The translations under genes were made by a program, and so were the position numbers. This document shows positions 15,335 through 22,040 of a stretch of 64,000 bases of DNA, in pieces. Location: contig NZ_CP060131.1 of assembly GCF_014235185.1 (NCBI RefSeq), positions 6,269,501-6,333,500 of the forward strand, read 5' to 3'. The notes under the pieces were generated by a model. It searched no databases. It saw only the letters and a list, made by a program, of their open reading frames with translations, and had not been told where the DNA came from. Each line of letters starts with the position of its first letter. Within the stretch, counting starts at the first letter, position 1. Origin of the DNA: Pseudonocardia petroleophila. GTDB taxonomy: Bacteria; Actinomycetota; Actinomycetes; Mycobacteriales; Pseudonocardiaceae.

Positions 15335-16407
15335 CGTGGTCGGCGCCCGGGCGCGTCAACCTCATCGGGGAGCACGTCGACTACGCCCAGGGGCTGTGCC
15401 TGCCGTTCGCGCTGGCCGAGCGGACGGTCGTGGAGGCCTCGGTGCGCCCCGACGGGCGGTTCGTCGCCCGCAGCGACGCCGAGCGCGGCGCCACCGACCT
15501 CCCCCTCGACGACGTCGGCCCGGGCTCCCCCGCAGGCTGGGCCGGGTACGCGGCCGGGGTGCTGTGGGCCCTGCGGGAGGCCGGGCACGGCGTCGGCGGG
15601 ATGGACCTGACGGTCACCGCGACCGTGCCGCTGGGGGCCGGGCTGTCGTCGTCGGCGGCGCTGGAGTGCGCGGTCGCGGTGGCCGCCGACGACCTGTTCG
15701 GCCTCGGCCTGGACCGCACCGACCTGGCCCGGGCGTGCGTGCGCGCGGAGAACGAGGTCGTCGGGGCGGCGACCGGCGGCATGGACCAGGCCGCGTCCCT
15801 GCTCTGCACGGCCGGGCACGCGCTGCTGCTCGACACCCGCGACGGCGCGGCGCGGCAGGTCCCCTTCGCCCCCGCCGACGACGGGCTCGCCGTCCTGGTG
15901 ATCGACACCCGGGTCCGGCACCACCTCGCCGACGGGCGGTACGGGGCGCGGCGCTCGGCCGTGGAGGAGGCCGCGGCCGCGCTGGGGCTGCCGAGCCTGC
16001 GCGACGCGGCACCCGACGACCTCCGCGGGCTCGACGCGGACCTCCTGGCGCGCGCCCGGCACGTCGTCACCGAGATCGCGCGGGTCCGCGAGGTCGTGGA
16101 CCTGCTCGACGACGGGCGGCTGCGCGACGTCGGCCCGCTCCTCGACGCCTCGCACGCCTCGCTGGCCGGCGACTACGAGGTGTCCTGCGCGGAGCTGGAC
16201 CTCGCCGTCGAGGTGGCCCGGGCGGCGGGGGCGCTGGGGGCGCGGATGACCGGCGGCGGGTTCGGCGGGTCGGCGATCGCGCTGGTGCCGCTGACGAGCG
16301 TCGACGCGGTGACCGACGCCGTGCGGACCGCGTTCGCCCGCGCCGGACTCGCGACACCGGACGTGCGGGCGGCCGAGCCGAGCGCGGGGGCGCACCGCGA
16401 CGCGTGA
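15331..16407 (+). CDS. galK: Galactokinase
   Basis: The 358-residue GHMP kinase shows the galactokinase signature GRVNLIGEHVDY at its N-terminus (residues 7-18), the ATP-binding PLGAGLSSSAALECA and the C-terminal MTGGGFGGSAIALVP. It phosphorylates galactose at C1 and feeds galT. The N-terminus is a little shorter than in E. coli, starting MTWSAPGRVN, which is usual in actinobacteria. GTG 15331 overlaps the galT stop by four bases. The stop codon lies inside the left arm of a long terminator stem. Confidence 0.95.
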   Translation: MTWSAPGRVNLIGEHVDYAQGLCLPFALAERTVVEASVRPDGRFVARSDAERGATDLPLDDVGPGSPAGWAGYAAGVLWALREAGHGVGGMDLTVTATVPLGAGLSSSAALECAVAVAADDLFGLGLDRTDLARACVRAENEVVGAATGGMDQAASLLCTAGHALLLDTRDGAARQVPFAPADDGLAVLVIDTRVRHHLADGRYGARRSAVEEAAAALGLPSLRDAAPDDLRGLDADLLARARHVVTEIARVREVVDLLDDGRLRDVGPLLDASHASLAGDYEVSCAELDLAVEVARAAGALGARMTGGGFGGSAIALVPLTSVDAVTDAVRTAFARAGLATPDVRAAEPSAGAHRDA

Positions 16408-16464
16408 GCGGAACGCCACGGCTGTCCGATCACCCCCGGAGGACCGTGGTGTTCCGCTCACGCG
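16401..16464 (+). terminator. Terminator of the gal operon
   Basis: Two 21-base arms (16401-16421 and 16444-16464) pair fully apart from one G-U, with a 22-base loop. The left arm contains the galK stop codon. There is no T-run. The right arm ends eight bases before the -10 element of the next gene. Confidence 0.7.
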
Positions 16465-16471
16465 CGGTCCC

Positions 16472-16483
16472 TACGCTGGCGGC
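16472..16483 (+). promoter_or_regulatory. -10 element of a leaderless promoter
   Basis: TACGCT at 16472-16477, six bases, then ATG 16484. It lies directly after the gal terminator stem, so the downstream gene is an independent unit. Confidence 0.5.
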
Positions 16484-17110
16484 ATGACCCACCGCGCCCC
16501 GGGGACGCGCGAGCCCGTCACCGCCGGCGACCTCGCCGCCGCCGTCGCCGGGTCCGTCGACGCGCTGCGGGCGGGGCTCGACGCCGACTGGTCGGTCCGC
16601 GCCGGCGGGCTGGAGTGGTCGTGCCGGGACACCGCCGAGCACCTGGCCGACGACCTGTTCTGCTACGCCGCCCAGCTCGGCTCCGGCATCACCGACCACC
16701 CGCTCCCCCTGGCGGTCGCGGCCACCCGTCCCGGCGGCTCGGTCGGGAGCATCCGGGCCGCACCGGACGCCGGGCCGGAGGGGCTCCTCGAGATCGTGGC
16801 CGCGTGCGGGGCGCTGCTCGTCGCCGTCGTCTCCACCGCCCGGCCCGGGCAGCGCGGGTTCCACGTGTTCGGAGCGGCCGACGCGGTGGCGTCGGCGGCG
16901 ATGGGGATCCTGGAGACGGTCGTGCACACCCACGACCTCGCGCAGGGCCTCGGGCTCGCCTACCGCCCGGACCCGGACGTCTGCGCCCGCGTGCTCGCCC
17001 GGCTGATGCCCGCCGTCGACCCCGGCGACGACCCGTGGGAGGCCCTGCTGCGCGCCACCGGCCGCCGCGGCGACGTCGGTCGCTGGCGCTGGTGGAACGA
17101 GGTCAGTTGA
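16484..17110 (+). CDS. DinB/maleylpyruvate-isomerase-like protein
   Basis: The 208-residue protein has the four-helix DinB-like layout: an N-terminal helix, WSCRDTAEHLADDLFCYA (about 46-63) and a later HTHDLAQGLGL, giving three His positions suited to a metal site. The family includes mycothiol-dependent maleylpyruvate isomerase and S-transferases. Mycothiol is expected here because mycothione reductase is encoded in the window. The exact substrate is unknown. Its last eight bases overlap the convergent OsmC gene. Confidence 0.7.
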   Translation: MTHRAPGTREPVTAGDLAAAVAGSVDALRAGLDADWSVRAGGLEWSCRDTAEHLADDLFCYAAQLGSGITDHPLPLAVAATRPGGSVGSIRAAPDAGPEGLLEIVAACGALLVAVVSTARPGQRGFHVFGAADAVASAAMGILETVVHTHDLAQGLGLAYRPDPDVCARVLARLMPAVDPGDDPWEALLRATGRRGDVGRWRWWNEVS

Positions 17111-17501
17111 GGACGTCCCCCGCGTGCTCCACCGCCGTCCGGATCTGGAACGACGGCCGCAGCATCATCGTCACCTCGGTGCGCTCCAGCGCGTCGGCGA
17201 GGCGGTGGGCGTCGGCCGCGCTCAGCCGCCACGGCAGCAGCACCCGCCGGTAGAGCAGGGTCGGCGGGCCCGCGTCGAGGGTGACCAGCACCTCCAGCTC
17301 GCCGATGTCGCCGTCGCGGGCCAGGTGGGTGCGCGCCGACATCGCGCTGCACGCCGCGAGGGCGCCCGTCATGAGCTCGAGCGGGCTGGGGCCGGCGTCG
17401 CCGTGGTCGACGACGACCGTGTGCGCCCCGAGCCCCAGCGCGACCGGGCCGGTCGGGGCGATCCGCGCCTCGGCCGCGGCCAGCGGCATCTGCATCGTCA
17501 C
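17103..17501 (-). CDS. OsmC/Ohr-family protein
   Basis: The 132-residue protein has the OsmC fold pattern, including GPSPLELMTGALAACSAMSARTHL, where the single Cys corresponds to the second redox Cys of OsmC/Ohr. The first peroxidatic Cys is not seen, so classical Ohr peroxidase activity is doubtful. GTG 17501 overlaps the stop of the histidine kinase gene by four bases, making this the third gene of a redox-signalling operon. OsmC proteins act on organic hydroperoxides in the cytoplasm; here a one-Cys variant could be a sensor or acyl-binding form, which is inference. Confidence 0.8.
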   Translation of the reverse strand: MTMQMPLAAAEARIAPTGPVALGLGAHTVVVDHGDAGPSPLELMTGALAACSAMSARTHLARDGDIGELEVLVTLDAGPPTLLYRRVLLPWRLSAADAHRLADALERTEVTMMLRPSFQIRTAVEHAGDVLN

Positions 17502-18916
17502 GCGGGGACCTCCGTGAGCGGCAGCCGCACCTGGAACCGGGTGTCGCCGGGCACGGAGTGCACCGCGATGTCGCCGTGGTGGCGCGAGACGACCACCCGG
17601 TAGCTGACGTCGAGACCGAGCCCCGTGCCCTTGCCGACGCCCTTCGTCGTGAAGAACGGCTCGAAGATCCGCTGCCGGACCTCCGGCGGGATGCCCGGAC
17701 CGGTGTCGGCGATCTCGACGAGCACCCGGTCGTCGTCGAGCGCGGTGCGGACGGTGAGCGTGCCCGAGCCGTCCATCGCGTCGATCGCGTTGTCGATGAT
17801 GTTGGTCCACACCTGGTTGAGCTCGGCGGAGTAGACCGGGACGGCCGGCAGCGTCCGGTCGTAGTCCTTGACGATCTCCACGCCCCCCTCGTCACCCAGC
17901 TTGCGGCCGAACATCACCAGCGTGGCGTCGAGGCCCTCGTGGATGTCGACGAAGCGGTGCGGCGCCCGGTCCATCTGCGAGTACTGCTTCGCCGCCAGCA
18001 CCAGGTCGGAGATCCGGGAGGTGGCGTCGGTGATCTCCCGGAGCAGGCTCTCGGTCTCCACCGTGTAGGCCAGCCAGCGGATCGCGCCCTCCAGCACAGC
18101 CGGGTCGGACGCGGTGCGCACGGCCTCCAGGTCGTCGACCTCCAGCCCGCCCGCGACGAACACCGGCGCGAGGTCCCAGCCGCCGCTGATGCCGGCGTCG
18201 TCGAGCCAGTCGCCGAGCTCGTCCTCGCGGTCGGAGGTCTCGATCGGGGAGAGCGACGGGGCGTGGCGCACCTTCTTGACGAACTCGTCCTGCGCGAGCA
18301 CCAGCTTGTGCAGCTGCGGCCCGGCGATGCGGCCGTCGGCGATCATCGCCAGCTTGTTGCGCATCCCGGTGACCTTGTCGCGCAGCGCGTCGGCCGCCCG
18401 GCCCGCCGCCGCGGCGGGGTTGTTCAGCTCGTGCGTCAGCCCCGCGGAGAGCTTGCCCAGCGCCAGGAGGCGCTCGCGCTCCGCGGTGATCTGCCCGCCC
18501 TTGCGCAGGCCGAGGATCATGCCCTCCAGCAGGTGGACGGCCATCGGGAACCACTGCTGGAACACCTGCGCGAACTCCGCGGCGGGCAGGGCGAGCACGC
18601 AGCAGTCGGTGACCGCCCGCACCGAGGCCGGGTAGGTCCGGGCGCTCTCGTCGTCGAGGTAGAACTGCACCGCCCCGAAGTAGACGCCGCGGTGGTCGGT
18701 GCGGGTGGTCTCCACCGGGTCGCCGCCGATGACCCGGCTCATCGCGATCGTGCCGGAGAGCAGCACGTAGAAGCAGCTCGCCGGATCGCCCTCCGTGACG
18801 ACGGCGCCGCCCGCGGCCACCTCGACCTCGTCGGCGTGCTCGGCGATCCACGCCATCTGCTCGTCGCCGAGCGCCTCGAACAGGAACAGGCTGCGCAGAT
18901 CGACCTGCGTGCTCAC
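17498..18916 (-). CDS. Histidine kinase with N-terminal cyclic-nucleotide-binding-type domain
   Basis: The 472-residue protein starts with a CNB/Crp-like domain (about 5-125: LFLFEALGDEQM, VVTEGDPASCFYVLLSGTIAM, VYFGAVQFY). A linker leads to the phospho-acceptor helix LGKLSAGLTHELNNP with His162, a helical region, and a HATPase_c domain with NQVWTNIIDNAIDAM (N box), DTGPGIP (G1), FEPFFTTK (F) and GTGLGLDV (G2). There is no transmembrane segment, so it is cytosolic. Vicinal Cys105-Cys106 sit in the CNB domain. It overlaps both neighbours by four bases and likely phosphorylates the receiver domain of the upstream flavoprotein. Confidence 0.9.
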   Translation of the reverse strand: MSTQVDLRSLFLFEALGDEQMAWIAEHADEVEVAAGGAVVTEGDPASCFYVLLSGTIAMSRVIGGDPVETTRTDHRGVYFGAVQFYLDDESARTYPASVRAVTDCCVLALPAAEFAQVFQQWFPMAVHLLEGMILGLRKGGQITAERERLLALGKLSAGLTHELNNPAAAAGRAADALRDKVTGMRNKLAMIADGRIAGPQLHKLVLAQDEFVKKVRHAPSLSPIETSDREDELGDWLDDAGISGGWDLAPVFVAGGLEVDDLEAVRTASDPAVLEGAIRWLAYTVETESLLREITDATSRISDLVLAAKQYSQMDRAPHRFVDIHEGLDATLVMFGRKLGDEGGVEIVKDYDRTLPAVPVYSAELNQVWTNIIDNAIDAMDGSGTLTVRTALDDDRVLVEIADTGPGIPPEVRQRIFEPFFTTKGVGKGTGLGLDVSYRVVVSRHHGDIAVHSVPGDTRFQVRLPLTEVPA

Positions 18917-20586
18917 TGCTCCGCCAGGTAGCGGTGCACCAGCGTCACCGCCATCGCACCCTCGCCGACCGCCGACGCCACCCGCTTGACCGACTCCGAC
19001 CGCACGTCGCCCGCCACGAACACCCCGGGGACGCTCGACTCCAGGTGGTACGGGTCGCGGTCGAGGGTCCAGCCGGGCGGCGGGGAGCCGCCGCTGAGCA
19101 GGTCCGGGCCGGTCGGGACGAAGCCCCGTGCGTCGCGGACGACCACGCCGTCGAGCCACTCGGTGCGCGGCGCGGCCCCGATGAACACGAACATCGCCCC
19201 CGCCCCGACGGTCTCCTTCTCCCCCGAGTTCCGGTCCGACAGCACCAGCCGCTCGAGGTGCCCGTCGCCGCACGCCTCGGCGACCTCGGTACCGGTGCGG
19301 ACGTGCACGTTCTCGATCGCGTCGAGCTGCTTGATCAGGTAGTGCGACATCGACGCCTCCAGGTTCGGCCCGCGCACCAGCACCGTGACCGTCGCCGCGT
19401 GCTTGGAGAAGAACACCGCGGCCTGTCCCGCCGAGTTGGCGCCGCCGACGATGTAGACGTCCTCGCCCGCGCAGGCCGGGGCCTCGGTGGCCGCGGAGCC
19501 GTAGAACACGCCGCGCCCGGTGAGCTCGGCGACGCCCGGCGCGTCGAGGCTGCGGTAGGCGACCCCGGTGGCGAGCACGACGGCGTGCGCCGCGATCTCG
19601 GTGCCGTCGCCGAACCGGACCACCCGCGCCGAGCCCCGCGCCTCCAGCGCGACGACGTCGCGGGCGGTCAGCACCTCGGCGCCGAACTTGGCGGCCTGGC
19701 GCCGCGCGCGGTCGGTGAGCTGGGCGCCGGACACGCCGTCGGGGAAGCCCAGGTAGTTCTCGATCCGCGAGCTCTGGCCGGCCTGCCCGCCGGTGGCCTG
19801 ACGCTCGACGAGCACCGTGCGCAGCCCCTCCGACGCCCCGTAGACCGCGGACCCGAGCCCCGCCGGTCCCCCGCCGATCACGATGAGGTCGTAGAAGTCG
19901 GCGACCGGGTCGACGGTGAGCCCGCACGCGGCCGCGATCTCCGCGTCGCTCGGGGCGCGCAGCGCCGTGCCGTCGGTGGTGATGACGACCGGCAGGTCGT
20001 CGGTGGAGGCGCCCGCGGCGTCGAGCAGCCGGGCCCCCTCGCCCTCGTCGCAGGAGTACCAGCGGTAGGGCACGGAGTTGCGGGCCAGGAAGTCGCGCGC
20101 GGCGAACGACTCCGCGGACCACCGGTGGCCCACCACCCGGATCTCGTCGACGGGCCTCTGGCCCACCGCGCGCCAGGTCTCCACCAGCGCGTCGACGACG
20201 GGGTAGAGCTTCTCCTCGGGCGGGTCCCACGGCTTGAGCAGGTAGTGGTCGACGTCGACGACGTTGATCGCCTGGATCGCGGCGTCGGTGTCGGCGTAGG
20301 CGGTGAGCAGGGCGCGGCGGGCGTGCGGGACGACGTCCATCGCCTGCTCGAGGAACTCGATGCCGTTCATCCCGGGCATCCGGTAGTCGGCGAGGATCGC
20401 GGCCACCGGCTCGCCGCGCAGCGTAAGCTCGCGCAGGGCCTCCAGCGCGTCGGCGCCGGACTCGGCGCGGACGATCCGGTGGTCCTGCCCGTAGCGGCGC
20501 CGCAGGTCGCGGGCCACCGAGCGGCTGACGCCGGGGTCGTCGTCGACCGTGAGGATGACGGGCTTGCTGACGGCGGGTTGGGTCAA
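18913..20586 (-). CDS. Receiver domain fused to thioredoxin-reductase-like flavoprotein
   Basis: The 557-residue protein has three parts. Residues 10-130 are a response-regulator receiver with the acidic cluster DDD (15-17), phospho-acceptor Asp67 (ADYRMPGMNG), Thr95 and Lys118. Residues about 148-222 look like a glutaredoxin-type fold in which the CxxC is replaced (HRWSAES) and the cis-Pro is kept (LPVV). Residues 232-557 form an FAD/NADPH reductase with VIGGGPAG, VGGANSAGQAA and VFVAGDVR. The redox CATC of thioredoxin reductase is replaced by GSAA (363-366). The start is TTG 20584-20586, supported by AGGGAG. It overlaps the kinase gene by four bases. Confidence 0.9.
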   Translation of the reverse strand: MTQPAVSKPVILTVDDDPGVSRSVARDLRRRYGQDHRIVRAESGADALEALRELTLRGEPVAAILADYRMPGMNGIEFLEQAMDVVPHARRALLTAYADTDAAIQAINVVDVDHYLLKPWDPPEEKLYPVVDALVETWRAVGQRPVDEIRVVGHRWSAESFAARDFLARNSVPYRWYSCDEGEGARLLDAAGASTDDLPVVITTDGTALRAPSDAEIAAACGLTVDPVADFYDLIVIGGGPAGLGSAVYGASEGLRTVLVERQATGGQAGQSSRIENYLGFPDGVSGAQLTDRARRQAAKFGAEVLTARDVVALEARGSARVVRFGDGTEIAAHAVVLATGVAYRSLDAPGVAELTGRGVFYGSAATEAPACAGEDVYIVGGANSAGQAAVFFSKHAATVTVLVRGPNLEASMSHYLIKQLDAIENVHVRTGTEVAEACGDGHLERLVLSDRNSGEKETVGAGAMFVFIGAAPRTEWLDGVVVRDARGFVPTGPDLLSGGSPPPGWTLDRDPYHLESSVPGVFVAGDVRSESVKRVASAVGEGAMAVTLVHRYLAEQ

Positions 20587-20675
20587 CGGATCTCCCTGGT
20601 GCGGCGACGGTGCGCGCGCGACACTGCACGGCCGCCACCGAAACTAACCCTCCCGGCGCGGCTGTGCGAGCACCT

Positions 20676-21437
20676 TCACGCCGTGCGGGCGACCGCGAAG
20701 ATCCGGCGGAACGGGAACCAGGTGCTGCCGTCGGGCCGGGCGGGGTAGGCGGCGCGCAGGCGCGGGGCCAGCTCGGCGCGGAAGGCGGCGTAGTCGGCGG
20801 GCTCCAGCGCGTCGCGGACCGGGCGCAGGGCGGTGCCGCTGATCCACTGCAGCACCGGGTCCTCGCCGGTGAGGCGCTGCAGGTAGGTGGTCTCCCAGGC
20901 GTCGACCGCGGCGCCGGAGAGCAGGTCGGCGTAGCCGGCGGGGTCGAGGACCGCGGTGCCGTCGCGCAGGTCGGTGGTGCCCGCCCAGCGCGGCTCGGTC
21001 AGCAGCTCCCGGACCAGTGCGTGCGACGGGGCCTCGAGGTTGCCGGGGACCTGCATCGCGAACCACGCCCCGGACGGCAGCGCCGCGAGCCAGCCCGGCA
21101 GCAGCGCGACGTGCTCGGGCACCCACTGCAGCACCGCGTTGTTGACGACGACGTCGGTGTCGGGGGCGGGCGTCCAGTCGCGGACGTCGAGCTGCTCGGC
21201 GTCGACGTCGCGCGCACGCGCGGCGTCGACCATCTCCGCCGAGGAGTCGAACGCGCCGACCGCCGCACCGGGCCAGCGGGCGGCGAGCACCGCAGTGAGG
21301 TGGCCGGGGCCGCAGCCCATGTCGACGACCCGGCGCGGCGCGACCGCTCCGATGCGCGCGAGCAGGTCGTGGAACGGGCGGGACCGGTGGTCGTCGAAGT
21401 CCAGGTAGAGCGCCGGGTCCCAGGAGGTGGAGGTCAC
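20676..21437 (-). CDS. tam: Trans-aconitate 2-methyltransferase-like SAM methyltransferase
   Basis: The 253-residue enzyme has class I SAM-binding motif RVVDMGCGPGHLTAVLA (about 35-51) and the Tam-specific WDPALYLDF start, NNAVLQWVPEH and QVPGNLEAPSH segments. Tam methylates trans-aconitate to relieve inhibition of aconitase. The C-terminal STWFPFRRIFAVA also fits. GTG 21437 overlaps the stop of the upstream hypothetical gene by four bases, so the two are cotranscribed, although no functional link is evident. Confidence 0.85.
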   Translation of the reverse strand: MTSTSWDPALYLDFDDHRSRPFHDLLARIGAVAPRRVVDMGCGPGHLTAVLAARWPGAAVGAFDSSAEMVDAARARDVDAEQLDVRDWTPAPDTDVVVNNAVLQWVPEHVALLPGWLAALPSGAWFAMQVPGNLEAPSHALVRELLTEPRWAGTTDLRDGTAVLDPAGYADLLSGAAVDAWETTYLQRLTGEDPVLQWISGTALRPVRDALEPADYAAFRAELAPRLRAAYPARPDGSTWFPFRRIFAVARTA

Positions 21438-21979
21438 GACCCCAGGCCCAGCGCCGCGGCCGCGTCGGCCGCGACCTGGCGGGCGGCGGCGGGGTCGGTG
21501 CCCGGGTCGGGGCGGACCTGCAGCACCGTCCCGTCGCGGCCGGGGACCTTGCGCTGCACGAACCACGCCCCGCCGCCGGGCAGGTCGCGGTGGTGGCGGC
21601 TGCGGATCGAGCCGGTGACGCGCTCGTGCACGATCTCCGGCACCCGCCCCGGGTCGGCCAGGCGCAGCCGGCGCACCGGCCGGTCGACGAGCAGCACCGC
21701 CCCTCCGGCCCGCTCCTCCTCCGCCTCGACGAGCTCGATCGCGCCGTTGCCCCAGGCCGCCCGGCTCACCAGGTGCCAGCCGACGCGGCGGACGTCGCCG
21801 TCGTCGGCGGGGATCCACAGCCCCCAGGACGTGACGACCAGGTGCCCGCCCCCCGTGAGCACGGCGACGGCGAGCACCCGCTCGTCGGCCTCCAGCGTCG
21901 CCGGGAACCCCTCGGGCAGCTCGTCGCGACCCAGCACCCGGCGGATCGCCTGCAGCGGGCTCAGCCTCGCGGGCCTCAT
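21434..21979 (-). CDS. Conserved hypothetical protein
   Basis: I do not recognise a named domain in this 181-residue protein. The preferred start is ATG 21979 (MRPARLSPLQAIRRVLG) after AGGGGTGG; an ATG at 22060 would overlap dnaG and cross a hairpin. The chain alternates short strands (VLAVAVLTGGGHLVVTSWGLWIP, RVGWHLVSRAAW) with a helical C-terminus, reminiscent of small PH-like barrels, but that is only a shape impression. It follows dnaG and is coupled to tam. No signal peptide or membrane segment is seen. Confidence 0.7.
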   Translation of the reverse strand: MRPARLSPLQAIRRVLGRDELPEGFPATLEADERVLAVAVLTGGGHLVVTSWGLWIPADDGDVRRVGWHLVSRAAWGNGAIELVEAEEERAGGAVLLVDRPVRRLRLADPGRVPEIVHERVTGSIRSRHHRDLPGGGAWFVQRKVPGRDGTVLQVRPDPGTDPAAARQVAADAAAALGLGS

Positions 21980-21993
21980 CGGCGTCCACCCCT

Positions 21994-22035
21994 CGTGCGC
22001 GGAAACGGCTGCCCCGGCGCGCTCTTCCGCGCACG
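21994..22035 (-). terminator. Hairpin between dnaG and the next gene
   Basis: CGTGCGCGGAA (21994-22004) and TTCCGCGCACG (22025-22035) pair perfectly over 11 bases with a 20-base loop. The stem can extend through CCACCC/GGGTGG with a two-base bulge. It starts six bases beyond the dnaG stop and is a likely terminator. The same arm sequence occurs in the hairpin at 51299-51340. Confidence 0.65.
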
Positions 22036-22040
22036 GGTGG

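Noticed and set aside
17498..20638. 1046-codon frame that would fuse kinase and flavoprotein
   Set aside because: The upstream part is the wrong phase of the flavoprotein gene. The real kinase starts at GTG 18916, overlapping the flavoprotein stop.
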